Shown: positions 1 through 8,090, counted from the first letter of the stretch. The stretch is 64,000 nt of DNA from Paenibacillus artemisiicola (GCF_017652985.1 NZ_JAGGDJ010000001.1:434001-498000); one strand, 5' to 3'. Program-made: numbers and translations. The notes: generated by a model not told the origin, from the letters alone.

Positions 1-485
1 ACGTTGACGTTCGATGCCAAGCTGACCGCGTTTTACGAAGGAGCCGGGTTCGATTCCTGCGCCGGAGGCGTGTGGAGAAGGAACGGTTAACCGAGACGCT
101 GGCGAGGGATCGCAGCCAGGCGCGGGCGTTCGTGGCGTGAGCGAAGGAGCAGGAGCGCGCCGGACATCGGCTGTCGATCTTCTTCAACCCGAACGGCGAA
201 GGTCTCACTGGTACCGGGAGGCGATGGCCGGGCTGTCGCGGATGCCGCATGTCGGTAAGGTCGCCATTCAGACGAACCTGTCGGCGAAGCTCGATTGGAC
301 GGATCGGCTGAACCCGGCGACGGCGGCGTTCTGGGCGGCGTATCGTCCGGGACAGACGACGGAGGCGGCGTTCGTCCTGCAGTGCACGGAGCTGGGCGAT
401 TGCTACATCGGCATATCCACATGCCGGAACTCGGCTTTCGGGAGCTGTACGCGATCGGCTGCAGGAGCGGGTCGCGGAGACGTAG
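1..485 (+). pseudogene. Decayed STM4011-family radical SAM protein gene
   Basis: Pieces of an STM4011-family radical SAM protein can be read in order but in changing frames. Near position 34 there is FYEGAGFDSC, like the family's YRGxLxSCxYxC cluster region. Positions 72-137 read RVEKERLTETLARDRSQARA, followed by a TGA at 138-140, then AKEQERAGHRLSIFFNPNGE. A frame change leads to WYREAMAGLSRMPHVGKVAI and QTNLSAKLDW. The text then jumps from the middle of the protein to the family C-terminus (CYIGI, then HMPELGFRELYAIG and QERVAET, TAG at 483-485), so the stretch carrying most of the C-terminal half is deleted. The intact family is about 280-300 residues. The CxxxCxxC cluster is no longer readable. 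The gene may begin before the window. The match is from remembered family sequence; no alignment was run. Confidence 0.72.
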
Positions 486-672
486 GCGCTGCGAACGCTC
501 GCCGGAGAGCGGCGATTGCCAGCGGTGTTTTTTGAGGCATTGAATCGCAATGCGTTTTGAGGCATAATGGTTCCGTCTTGGCGCGAAGGAACCGTATCTT
601 CACGGATGGCCCGTCGAATGACAGCGGAGCAATTCTAAGCGAGGCGTCGCGCAACACGAGGAGGAACAACCA

Positions 673-1449
673 TTGACGAACGAATCGCACGTACAAGCCA
701 TTATCGCAAACATGATCGATACTTTCGCCTTTCTGAGCGGCAACAGCCCGTTGGTGCAATTCGTCCGTACCGCGGCCTGCGCCCGCATCGAGACGGATCT
801 GCCGCTGCCGATCTTCAACCGCGTGTTCAGCTATATGCCGGAAGGGGACGCGGCCGCCGAGGTCGGCTCCATCGCGGAATCGTACCGCGCTCGCGGCATG
901 CGGTGCAGCTGGCATACGTATTCCCATGCGCCGGACGAAGCGGTCGAGCAAGCGCTGCGAGCGAACGGCTTCGAATTCGGCGGCAGCTTGACCGGCATGG
1001 CCGCGTCGCTCGAAGGGCGGACGATTGCGGCCGAACGCGTGCCGGGACTGGGCATCTCGGCGATACGGACGGAAGAAGAGCTCGCATCGTTCAAACGGGT
1101 GTTCGTGGCGGAATACGGGCTGCCGGACGCGTTGGCTGCGGCGTTTACCGACGCGTTCGCCTTCGATCCGAAGGGCAGAGCGCGTTATTACCTGGCAAGC
1201 TTGAACGGCGAGCCGGTCGGCAGCGCCATGACGTACGGCGAAGGCGACACGGCGGGGCTGTATACGGTCGCCACGCTGAAGGCGTTCCGTTCGCGCGGGA
1301 TCGGCAGCGCGGTTACGGCGTACGCCTTGCGCGACATGCAGGAATCCGGCATCAAGTTCGCGATTCTGCAGGCTAGCCCCATGGGCACGAACGTGTACCG
1401 CAGGCTGGGGTTCGACGATGCGGTGACGATTAACGTCCATGTCGGTTAA
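673..1449 (+). CDS. GNAT family N-acetyltransferase
   Basis: A 258-residue protein with a GNAT acyl-CoA-binding fold in its C-terminal half. The segment around residues 175-235 (ARYYLASLNGEPVGSAMTYG, then GLYTVATLKAFRSRGIGSAV) shows the beta-strand pair and the R-x-x-G-I-G-S pyrophosphate loop of motif A, and YRRLGF near the end is the usual motif B tail. The N-terminal 130 residues look like a second, degenerate GNAT-like half. The start is TTG, chosen because GAGGAGG lies about 9 bases upstream. The substrate cannot be told. It stands alone between the pseudogene and the TetR gene. I am confident in the family, not in the role. Confidence 0.85.
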   Translation: MTNESHVQAIIANMIDTFAFLSGNSPLVQFVRTAACARIETDLPLPIFNRVFSYMPEGDAAAEVGSIAESYRARGMRCSWHTYSHAPDEAVEQALRANGFEFGGSLTGMAASLEGRTIAAERVPGLGISAIRTEEELASFKRVFVAEYGLPDALAAAFTDAFAFDPKGRARYYLASLNGEPVGSAMTYGEGDTAGLYTVATLKAFRSRGIGSAVTAYALRDMQESGIKFAILQASPMGTNVYRRLGFDDAVTINVHVG

Positions 1450-1510
1450 GCGGCGCCGACGAGGTCGCATGCGCGATTCGAATGCGAAATCCAATGATTT
1501 GGATGACAAG

Positions 1511-1555
1511 TAACAGAATCGCGATATTGTTATCCGACTTGCGGTCTGTTATAGT
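1511..1555 (+). promoter_or_regulatory. Sigma-A promoter of the TetR gene with an inverted repeat
   Basis: TTGTTA at 1527-1532 and TATAGT at 1550-1555 are separated by 17 bases. TAACAGA at 1511-1517 is repeated inverted as TCTGTTA at 1545-1551, the second copy overlapping the -10 box. Such a layout would suit autorepression by the TetR protein encoded just downstream. The promoter is well formed; the operator reading is inference. Confidence 0.6.
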
Positions 1556-1585
1556 AATACCAACGACCGGAAGGAGGACGAGCGG

Positions 1586-2176
1586 ATGACGAACGATCTG
1601 CCGCTTAGCAAGGAACAAATTCTCGATACGGCGGAACAGGTGCTGAAGCGCTTCGGACCGGACAAAACGTCCGTCGTTGACGTCGCGCGGGCGCTTCAAG
1701 TGAGCCATGGCACGCTGTACCGCCATTTCGCGAGCAAAGCCGCGCTGCGCGAAGCGGTGACGGAGCGCTGGCTGGACCGGATCATCGCCGAGCCGCTGGC
1801 GGCGCTCGCGGACCTTCCCGGCGACAGCGCGGCAGATCGGCTTCGGCAGTGGGTCGTCGCCCTCATCGCGGCCAAGCGGACGTACGCGGCGAACGATCCC
1901 GAGCTGTTCAAAATGTACGCGGACGTCACGCTGGAAGCCGGCGGCATGATCGAAGCCCACATCGGCCGCTTGATCGGGCAGCTGGCATCCATCATCGCGT
2001 CGGGTATCGCGTCCGGCGAGCTGAAGCCCGCCGATCCGGAGGAGACCGCCCGCGCCATCTTCATCGCCACATCGAAATTCCACCACCCGTCTCATGCGCG
2101 GGAATGGCTTGCGGAGCGCGCCGAACGAGAATTCGAGTCCGTCTGGCGCGTGCTGCTGAACGGCATCGCGCGGTAG
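1586..2176 (+). CDS. TetR/AcrR family transcriptional regulator
   Basis: A 196-residue one-component repressor. Residues 9-55 form the TetR helix-turn-helix (KEQILDTAEQVLKRFGPDKT, then VSHGTLYRHFASKAALREAV), with the typical TLYRHFxSKxxL recognition-helix signature. The remaining helical domain would bind an unknown ligand. GGAAGGAGG lies about 10 bases before the ATG. A terminator follows at 2281-2314, so it is monocistronic. The SDR gene at 2527 has a promoter flanked by inverted repeats and is the nearest candidate target besides the regulator itself. Confidence 0.88.
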   Translation: MTNDLPLSKEQILDTAEQVLKRFGPDKTSVVDVARALQVSHGTLYRHFASKAALREAVTERWLDRIIAEPLAALADLPGDSAADRLRQWVVALIAAKRTYAANDPELFKMYADVTLEAGGMIEAHIGRLIGQLASIIASGIASGELKPADPEETARAIFIATSKFHHPSHAREWLAERAEREFESVWRVLLNGIAR

Positions 2177-2280
2177 CCTCGCCAAGCTTGCGGCCGAGGC
2201 ACCGAACACATTCCCAGGTCAATAACAAGTCTGCGCGGCGTACGAAGCACGAACATCGACGCTCTCTGCGCTGTCTTCAA

Positions 2281-2314
2281 CAACCCTTCGATCCCTGAAT
2301 CGAAGGGTTGTTTG
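2281..2314 (+). terminator. Rho-independent terminator after the TetR gene
   Basis: CAACCCTTCGAT pairs perfectly with ATCGAAGGGTTG across a six-base loop and is followed by TTTGCTTTG. Confidence 0.85.
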
Positions 2315-2370
2315 CTTTGTTTGCGTTCTCGCAAGCGGCGCGAACCGGCATCGAAAATATAATGACAAAA

Positions 2371-2425
2371 TTGATAATCTGTCACTTGATATTTGTTTGG
2401 GGCTGATCTATAATCAAATTATCAA
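2371..2425 (+). promoter_or_regulatory. Sigma-A promoter bracketed by inverted repeats
   Basis: A near-consensus promoter (TTGATA at 2386-2391, 17-base spacer, TATAAT at 2409-2414) drives the SDR gene at 2527. TTGATAAT at 2371-2378 recurs inverted as ATTATCAA at 2418-2425, one copy upstream of the -35 and one just past the -10. This AT-rich pair stands out in GC-rich DNA and looks like a repressor's twin operators. The TetR protein encoded upstream is a candidate binder; an HxlR- or MarR-type factor elsewhere is equally possible. Confidence 0.75.
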
Positions 2426-2526
2426 AGCGAGGATATGTTAATCCTTAGTCAGATCGTCGATTCGGTTTCGAATCGCAGCCGCTATCCAGCAAACGAACGA
2501 ACACCTAATTCAGGGAGGAATCATTC

Positions 2527-3270
2527 ATGAGCCGTACATTGGAAGGCAAAGTCGCATTGGTCACCGGAGCGTCGCGCGGGCTGGGAAAAGCGATCGCCGA
2601 GCTGCTCGCGGAGCACGGGGCCAAAGTAGTCGTCAATTATGCCAGCAGCCCGGGGAGGGCGGAGGAGGTCGTGTCCGCCATCAAGGCGAACGGCGGAGAA
2701 GCGCTGGCGGTTCAAGCGGACGTCGGCCGGGTGTCCGAGATCGAGCGGCTGTTCCGCGAGACGCTGGACGCTTACGGCCGCATCGATATATTGATCAATA
2801 ACGCCGGCATTATGATCACGAAGCCGCTCGCGGACATTACGGAGGAAGACTACGACCGGCAGTTCGCGATCAATACGAAGGGCACGTTCTTCGCGATCCA
2901 GCAGGCGGCGAAGCACATGGGAAGCGGCGGGCGCATCATTAACTTCTCGACCTCGGTCACCGGTCAGATGTTTCCGACCTACAGCGCGTATACGGGCTCC
3001 AAAGGCGCCGTCGAGCAGTTCAGCCGCCAGCTGGCCAAGGAGCTGGGCCCGAAAGGGATCTCGATCAATACCGTAGCGCCGGGACCGATCAATACGGAGC
3101 TGTTCACGGCCGGGAAGACGCCGGAGCAAATCGCGAGCGTCGGCAGCGGCAACTCCTTCGGCCGGCTCGCGGAGACCGAGGACATCTCCAAGGTCGTGCT
3201 GTTCCTGGCCGGACCGGATTCCGGCTGGGTGACGGGCCAGACGATCCGCGTCAACGGCGGATTTATCTAA
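2527..3270 (+). CDS. SDR family NAD(P)-dependent oxidoreductase
   Basis: A 247-residue classical short-chain dehydrogenase, close to the usual 250. It has the cofactor motif TGASRGLG (residues 13-20), the INNAG motif near 87, the catalytic serine region INFSTSV near 139, and the active-site Tyr and Lys in YTGSKGA near 155. VAPGPINTEL follows the active site as in 3-oxoacyl-reductase-like SDRs. GGGAGGAAT precedes the ATG. It is monocistronic with its own regulated promoter and a strong terminator. It is clearly related to the SDR at 7249 (shared NFSTSV, KGAVEQ, RQLAKE blocks), so the two probably arose by duplication. The substrate is unknown. Confidence 0.9.
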   Translation: MSRTLEGKVALVTGASRGLGKAIAELLAEHGAKVVVNYASSPGRAEEVVSAIKANGGEALAVQADVGRVSEIERLFRETLDAYGRIDILINNAGIMITKPLADITEEDYDRQFAINTKGTFFAIQQAAKHMGSGGRIINFSTSVTGQMFPTYSAYTGSKGAVEQFSRQLAKELGPKGISINTVAPGPINTELFTAGKTPEQIASVGSGNSFGRLAETEDISKVVLFLAGPDSGWVTGQTIRVNGGFI

Positions 3271-3294
3271 TCCGACGCTACGATGCATCCCTGC

Positions 3295-3336
3295 GCAGCC
3301 CCTTTGCCGAAACGGCGATGGGGCTGCTCTTTTTTG
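3295..3336 (+). terminator. Rho-independent terminator after the SDR gene
   Basis: GCAGCCCC pairs with GGGGCTGC around an inner GCCG/CGGC stem and is followed by TCTTTTTTG. Confidence 0.85.
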
Positions 3337-3462
3337 TGCCCGCGGACGAAGCAGTGAAGGGCAGGCTCCTTTAGCGGCGATCCTTAAAGCGTTTTCGCTA
3401 TACAGGCACTCCGGATTGCGCTATGGTAGAACCATCCTAATTAAGGAGGTTTTGATAGGAAG

Positions 3463-3504
3463 ATGATCTGCCGCGAATGGACCGAAGAGGTGCGGAAGGG
3501 CTAA
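3463..3504 (+). CDS. Possible 13-residue leader peptide before the APH(9)-like gene
   Basis: A short frame reads MICREWTEEVRKG then TAA. It is preceded by TAAGGAGGT (3442-3450), a full-length match to the 16S anti-Shine-Dalgarno, although the spacing to the ATG (about 13 bases) is long. No longer gene uses this ribosome-binding site, because the kinase has its own GGAGGG nearer its ATG. The end of the frame forms the left arm of a 9-bp hairpin (3493-3536). Leader peptides before resistance genes often serve ribosome-stalling attenuation; that role here is inference. Confidence 0.4.
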   Translation: MICREWTEEVRKG

Positions 3505-3536
3505 CCGAACCGCGTACCGGAACGAATGCCCTTCCG
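3493..3536 (+). promoter_or_regulatory. Hairpin overlapping the leader-peptide end
   Basis: CGGAAGGGC (3493-3501) pairs perfectly with GCCCTTCCG (3528-3536). The leader's stop codon sits directly after the left arm. The right arm could alternatively pair, with one bulge, with the kinase ribosome-binding site GGAGGG at 3554-3559. Two competing pairings are the hallmark of translational attenuators, but the direction of control cannot be deduced from this. Confidence 0.4.
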
Positions 3537-3569
3537 AGAAAAATCAAGAGCATGGAGGGTTTGCTTGAT

Positions 3570-4625
3570 ATGAATGCAAAACAACCGTCAAACACCCGGC
3601 CGGACATCCGCAGCGCGCCGGACGTGTCGGAGCAGCGGCTTCTCCATTGTCTCCGCGACCGGTATCGGCTGAATGCGGTTTCGCTAGCGTTTCTTCCGCA
3701 CGGCCATGATTTCGGAGCCGGGGTCTACCGGGCGATCGACGAACAAGGGACGGCATACTTGCTGAAGGCGTCCTCTCGTCCGTTCGATTCGAACCGCTAC
3801 CTTGTTCCGGCGTATGTGCGGGGTCAAGGGATCGAAGCCGTCGTTGCCCCGATTCCCGCCGCGGACGGCGCTTTATGGACCCGGCTCGAAGCGTGGACCG
3901 TATCGGTCTATCCGTATGCGGAAGGAAGCGCAGGCTTGGCCGGCATGACGGCGAAGCACTGGAAGACGATCGGCGAAGTCATGAAACGCATCCATCGGGT
4001 ACCGCCGCCGCCCGCGAACATCGCTTCGCTGCGCGAAGAACGTTTCGATCCGTCCGCGTACATACGCTGGATTCGCGAGTTCGGCGAGAACGATGCGCGC
4101 GCGGCCGCCAAGGACGATACCGGGCGCGAGCTGCTCGCGTGCTGGGCCGCCAACCGCGCCATAATCGTCGAGATGATGGCCTCGCTCGCGCGATTGGCGG
4201 AGGCGCTGCAGGGCGCGACGCTTCCGCGCGTGATCTGTCACGCCGATCTGCACGCGTCGAACGTCATCCGCGGCCAGGCGGACCGCGTGTTCGTGATCGA
4301 TTGGGACGAAGCGATGCTGGCCCCGAAGGAACGGGATTTCATCTTCGTCCGCGAACCGCATGCCGCCGCGTTCCATGAAGGTTACGGCGACGGAGAGACG
4401 AACCCAGCGGCACTCGCATACTTTCTTTGGGAACGCGTCGCCCAAGACTTGATCGAGTGCGCGACGAACGCATGTCTGAAACCGGAGCTCGGCGAAGCGA
4501 GCAGGGCGGCCGCCGTTCGGGCGGCGCAAGAGATGTTCGCCGGGAGGAAAGGCGGCCACTTCGAAGCGGTCCATGCCGCGAACGAACGCCTGCCGGCCAG
4601 TCTTCGCGCTCCGCTGAAGCGGTAA
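3570..4625 (+). CDS. APH(9)-like aminoglycoside/spectinomycin phosphotransferase family kinase
   Basis: A 351-residue kinase of the APH/choline-kinase superfamily. It resembles spectinomycin 9-phosphotransferase of Paenibacillus/Legionella type along its length: LLKASSRPFD (ATP-binding Lys), SVYPYAEG, KHWKTIGEVMKRIH, the catalytic-loop Brenner motif VICHADLHASNVI, the metal-binding VFVIDWDEAMLAPKERDFIF, and FHEGYGDG. ATG 3570 is preferred because GGAGGG lies 10 bases upstream; frames opening at 3477 or 3552 lack such a site. An enzyme of this type transfers phosphate from ATP to a hydroxyl of an aminocyclitol or similar small molecule in the cytosol. It may confer resistance or act on a metabolite; sequence alone does not decide. 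It ends at a terminator shared with the convergent MFS gene. Confidence 0.83.
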   Translation: MNAKQPSNTRPDIRSAPDVSEQRLLHCLRDRYRLNAVSLAFLPHGHDFGAGVYRAIDEQGTAYLLKASSRPFDSNRYLVPAYVRGQGIEAVVAPIPAADGALWTRLEAWTVSVYPYAEGSAGLAGMTAKHWKTIGEVMKRIHRVPPPPANIASLREERFDPSAYIRWIREFGENDARAAAKDDTGRELLACWAANRAIIVEMMASLARLAEALQGATLPRVICHADLHASNVIRGQADRVFVIDWDEAMLAPKERDFIFVREPHAAAFHEGYGDGETNPAALAYFLWERVAQDLIECATNACLKPELGEASRAAAVRAAQEMFAGRKGGHFEAVHAANERLPASLRAPLKR

Positions 4626-4650
4626 CCGCATTGCCCCGAAAATCAAACAA

Positions 4651-4684
4651 CAGCCGAAAACCTCGCGTTTTCGGCTGCTGTTTT
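4651..4684. terminator. Bidirectional terminator between kinase and MFS gene
   Basis: CAGCCGAAAAC pairs perfectly with GTTTTCGGCTG across a five-base loop, followed by CTGTTTTGGG on the plus strand, with A-rich sequence (TTGTTTGATTTT on the minus strand) on the other side. Confidence 0.8.
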
Positions 4685-4726
4685 GGGTTGAAGCCTTGAC
4701 GGTTCGAATCAGGCGACGAGCGGTAT

Positions 4727-5932
4727 TCAGCCCGACTCCCGGGCTTTGGTCTCGACGCCATAGACGAGCAGCATGACCGTTCCGATCAGCAGTACCGCGG
4801 TAAATAGGCTGAAAATCGGCGCATAGCCGACATGCCCCTGCACGAGGACGCCGACGAGATACGGCGCGATCACGCTTCCGATCCGCCCGAAGCCGGCCGC
4901 GAAGCCAGCGCCCGCCCCGCGGATCGGCGCCGGGTAATTTTCGGGCGTATAGGCGTACAGCGCGCCCCATGCGCCCAGATTGAAGAAGGACAGCAGCGCC
5001 CCCGTCAGCAGCAGGGTTCCCGTGCTCTGGCTGAAGCCGAAGCCGAGCGCCATCGCGCCGGAGGCGATCAGGAAGACGGCGAGCGTCGCCTTGCGGCCCC
5101 ATTTCTCCACGAGGTACGAAGCCGCGAAGTAACCGGGCAGTTGGGCGAGCGTCATGAGCAGGACGTAGCGGAAGCTCTGGATCATCGTGAAGCCTTTGTC
5201 GACCAGGACGGAAGGCAGCCAGAGAAACATGCCGTAATAGGAGAACGCGATGGCGAACCAAACCGCCCATAGCGCGATCGTTTCGCGCTTGTAGGACGTG
5301 AACAGCTCGCGGATCCGGATGCGCCGTTCCGGCTCCCGGCGATAATGAGGCGATTCCGGCACCTTGCGGCGGATCCATAGCGCGAGGACGATCGGGAGCG
5401 CGCCGACGGCGACCGCGACGCGCCAGCCGTACGGCGGAATGACGAAGTATGCGAGCACGGCGGCCAAAATCCAGCCGGCGGCCCAGAAGCTTTCCAGCAG
5501 GACGACCATCCGGCCTCGCGTTGCCGCCGGGGCGAATTCGCTGACGAGGGTGGAGGCGACCGGCAGCTCGGCCCCGAGCCCGACGCCCATCAGGAATCTC
5601 AGCGCCAGCATAATGCCGAACCCGCCCGCGAACGCGCTGCCGAAGCTGAACGCGCCGAACACGACCAGCGTCAAGAGAAACACGGGACGCCGGCCGAACC
5701 GGTCGGCAAGATAGCCGCCCAAGACCGCGCCGACGGCCATGCCGACCAAATTGAACGTGCCGAGCAGGCCTGCTTCCTGCGCCGTCAGTCCCCATTCCTT
5801 GCGGAGCGCGACAAGGATGAAGGAAAGCAGGCCGACGTCCATGGCGTCGAACATCCAGCCGAAGCCGGCTGCCCAGAACACCTTGTTGAGCTCGCGTTTG
5901 CCGCCGGGTGCGGCCGCGAATACTTGGTTCAT
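4727..5932 (-). CDS. MFS transporter, sugar/aromatic-acid porter type
   Basis: A 401-residue major facilitator with 12 predicted membrane helices. The loop between helices 2 and 3 carries LADRFGRRP, the MFS A-motif, and LVEKWGRKA is its second-half counterpart. RFLMGVGLGAELPVASTLVS resembles the helix-4/5 signature of the SP/AAHS groups, as does YTPENYPAPIRGAGAG near residue 335. Bacillus NiaP-like carriers have this architecture, but the substrate (nicotinate, an aromatic acid or a sugar acid) cannot be fixed. AAAGGAG precedes the ATG. The AraC gene lies upstream on the same strand, separated by 200 bases and a hairpin at 6082-6111. Confidence 0.85.
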   Translation of the reverse strand: MNQVFAAAPGGKRELNKVFWAAGFGWMFDAMDVGLLSFILVALRKEWGLTAQEAGLLGTFNLVGMAVGAVLGGYLADRFGRRPVFLLTLVVFGAFSFGSAFAGGFGIMLALRFLMGVGLGAELPVASTLVSEFAPAATRGRMVVLLESFWAAGWILAAVLAYFVIPPYGWRVAVAVGALPIVLALWIRRKVPESPHYRREPERRIRIRELFTSYKRETIALWAVWFAIAFSYYGMFLWLPSVLVDKGFTMIQSFRYVLLMTLAQLPGYFAASYLVEKWGRKATLAVFLIASGAMALGFGFSQSTGTLLLTGALLSFFNLGAWGALYAYTPENYPAPIRGAGAGFAAGFGRIGSVIAPYLVGVLVQGHVGYAPIFSLFTAVLLIGTVMLLVYGVETKARESG

Positions 5933-6081
5933 GGCAACGCTCCTTTTTGAACTCCGTACGAGCTGCGTAATCGCGCGCAGCGCGCATCTTGCGCGTAGCG
6001 CGCGTAACGACGGTAAGATCCGTACAATGAGTGTTCCTTATCGGGCGCAACCTTATTCCGCCGCGTCCGTTCCCAGGCCAT

Positions 6082-6111
6082 AGGGCTCCTGACGATCCTC
6101 GTCGGAGCCCT
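6082..6111 (-). terminator. Hairpin after the AraC gene, possible weak terminator
   Basis: AGGGCTCC/GGAGCCCT enclose GACGA/TCGTC with one bulge. There is no T-run in the transcribed direction, so termination is uncertain. Further left, around 5965-6000, lies a cluster of GCGC-rich short palindromes of unknown meaning. Confidence 0.35.
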
Positions 6112-6131
6112 GTTCGTCATGCGCGCTTTCT

Positions 6132-7061
6132 TCAATCGTAGACGTAGGCATCCGCGCGAGGACCGCGAAGCAGCTCGCGAACGTCCAGCATCGGCGGACG
6201 CCCGAACATGCGCGCGTATTCCCGGCTGAACTGGGACGGACTCTCGTAGCCGACGCGGAAGGCCGCGTCGGCGGCTTGCATACCTTCCGTCAGCATTAGC
6301 CGGCGCGCTTCCTGCAAACGGACCGTCTTCTGGTACTGCAGCGGACTCATCGCCGTGACGCGCTTGAAATGCTTGTGAAACGCGGACGTGCTCAAGTTCG
6401 CGGACTTGGCGAGATCGTCGACCGCGATCGGACGGTCGAAATGCCGGTTAATCGCGTGAATCGCCTGTTGGATTCCGTGCGCATGGCTGCCGATGACGGC
6501 GAACTGATGCAGCAGGGCGCCATGCTCGCCTCGCAGCACCCGGTAGAGGATTTCCCGGAGCGCGAGCGGCGCCAAGACCGGCACGTCCTCCGGCTCGTCA
6601 AGCAGCCGCATAAGCCTTGCAACGGCTTGCAGCAATTCGGGCGACATGCGGTTGAGCGCGATCCCGCGGCTCGGCTCCGAGGACGGCAGGCGGGGTTTGT
6701 TCATTTCGGCGACGATGGCCAAGATCACGTCCGGGTCGAAGCTCAGCTTCAAGGACAAATACGGCGTCTCGGGAGAAGCTTCGACGATGCGGCCGGACAT
6801 CGGCAAATCCACGGAGACGACCAGATAGGCCGAGGGATCGTATCTGTAGGTTTCGCCCGCCAGCACCGCCGTCTTCGCCCCTTGGGCCACGATGCAGACG
6901 GAGGGCCGGTGAACCGATTCCATCGGTTCCGTGACTTCCGTGGCATGCATCAGCGTAAGCGAGGGTATGGCCGTCTCGTACCTGCCGTTCGACGGCGCGT
7001 GGCGGCGGACCAACAGCGCGAGCTGCCGCAAGGCTTGTTCCATGGGAAGCGATTCGTTCAT
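6132..7061 (-). CDS. AraC family transcriptional regulator
   Basis: A 309-residue regulator. The N-terminal 170 residues match the AraC_N sensing domain (RPSVCIVAQGAKTAVLAGET, then PYLSLKLSFDP), and residues 205-300 carry two helix-turn-helix units (AVDDLAKSANLSTSAFHKHF, and AFRVGYESPSQFSREYARMF), the AraC signature. The start at 7061 is chosen for the AAAAGGAG about 9 bases upstream; the open frame continues to 7316 without such a site. It is divergent from the SDR at 7249, a common arrangement in which the AraC protein activates the oxidoreductase in response to its substrate. The effector is unknown. Confidence 0.88.
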   Translation of the reverse strand: MNESLPMEQALRQLALLVRRHAPSNGRYETAIPSLTLMHATEVTEPMESVHRPSVCIVAQGAKTAVLAGETYRYDPSAYLVVSVDLPMSGRIVEASPETPYLSLKLSFDPDVILAIVAEMNKPRLPSSEPSRGIALNRMSPELLQAVARLMRLLDEPEDVPVLAPLALREILYRVLRGEHGALLHQFAVIGSHAHGIQQAIHAINRHFDRPIAVDDLAKSANLSTSAFHKHFKRVTAMSPLQYQKTVRLQEARRLMLTEGMQAADAAFRVGYESPSQFSREYARMFGRPPMLDVRELLRGPRADAYVYD

Positions 7062-7248
7062 GTTCGGAGCTCCTTTTCGTTCGTAGGCTTGTAGATGCAT
7101 CATAACCTGCCGAAAGAGAATCGGGCAAGAATCGGAGAGGGATGATCTAACGGCGGCAGCCCGCGCTCCGCTATGATGAATAGGCAAGGTCGACCGCGCA
7201 CGGCGCGCCGATCGGCCGATTCTAACGATACAGGGGAGTGGGAGAGGC

Positions 7249-7986
7249 ATGACATTAAAGAACAAAGTCGCGATCGTAACGGGAGCTTCGAAGGGAATCG
7301 GGCGGCAGACGGCCATTCAGCTGGCGCGGCTCGGCGCGAAGGTGGTCGTCAATTACGCCTCCAGCCATGCAAATGCGGATGAAGTCGTGGAGACGATCGG
7401 GCAATTCGGCGGGGAGGCGGCGGCCATTCGGGCCGACGTGAGCAGCGTCGCGGACGTCGAAGCGATGTTCGGGGAGACGATGGCGCGCTTCGGACGGCTC
7501 GACATTCTGGTCAACAACGCCGGCATGATGGAGCCCGCGCCGATCGCCGACATGTCGGAAGCGCTGTTCGAGCGGCATTTCGCGGTGAACGTGAAAGGGA
7601 CGTACTTCACGTGTCAGCAGGCGATGGCGCATATGGCGACAGGCGGGACGATCATTAACTTCTCGACCTCCGTTTCGGGCGCGATGCTGCCCGCCTACAG
7701 CGTTTATGCCGCGACGAAAGGAGCGGTCGAGCAGCTGACCCGGCAGCTGGCCAAGGAATTCGGTCCCCGCGGCATCGTGATCAACAGTATCGCGCCGGGT
7801 CAAGTCGCGACGGAATTGTTCCTGAACGGCAAGTCGCAGGAGCTGGTCGATTCGTACCGCCGCATGAACGCGTTCGGGCGCCTGGGCGAACCGGAGGATA
7901 TCGCGAACGCGGTGGAATTGCTCGTCAGCGACCGAGCCCGCTGGATCACGGGGCAGACGATACGCGTCAACGGCGGATTCAATTGA
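7249..7986 (+). CDS. SDR family oxidoreductase, paralogue of the 2527 gene
   Basis: A 245-residue classical SDR. It has TGASKGIG near residue 12, NNAGM near 88, a catalytic Ser in NFSTSVSG near 138, and Tyr/Lys in YAATKGAVEQ near 154. It ends ITGQTIRVNGGFN, nearly the same as the 2527 protein (VTGQTIRVNGGFI). The similarity extends through the whole chain and includes the uncommon S-T-S active-site context. GGGAGTGGGAGAGG precedes the ATG. It is divergent from the AraC gene and is followed by a terminator at 8091-8117. The function is NAD(P)H-dependent carbonyl or alcohol chemistry on an unknown substrate. Confidence 0.9.
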   Translation: MTLKNKVAIVTGASKGIGRQTAIQLARLGAKVVVNYASSHANADEVVETIGQFGGEAAAIRADVSSVADVEAMFGETMARFGRLDILVNNAGMMEPAPIADMSEALFERHFAVNVKGTYFTCQQAMAHMATGGTIINFSTSVSGAMLPAYSVYAATKGAVEQLTRQLAKEFGPRGIVINSIAPGQVATELFLNGKSQELVDSYRRMNAFGRLGEPEDIANAVELLVSDRARWITGQTIRVNGGFN

Positions 7987-8090
7987 GCGCATCCGGCCCA
8001 AAGCCCGTCCCCCGGCGGCAAGGCCGATAAGGTAACGACGCCTAAAAATGGGCCTTCCCTTAAGCATAGCAAAATGTGGCAAACAAATCG

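Larger units (their letters stand above)
2177..2526 (+). other. Intergenic region with terminator and SDR promoter
   Basis: This 350-base stretch holds the TetR terminator (2281-2314) and the promoter with flanking inverted repeats (2371-2425). The roughly 100-base leader between that promoter and the SDR start shows no reading frame I would support. Confidence 0.6.

Noticed and set aside
5950..6010. GCGC-rich palindrome cluster as a mobile-element end or attachment site
   Set aside because: There is no matching distal copy, target duplication or transposase; it is more likely low-complexity GC sequence.
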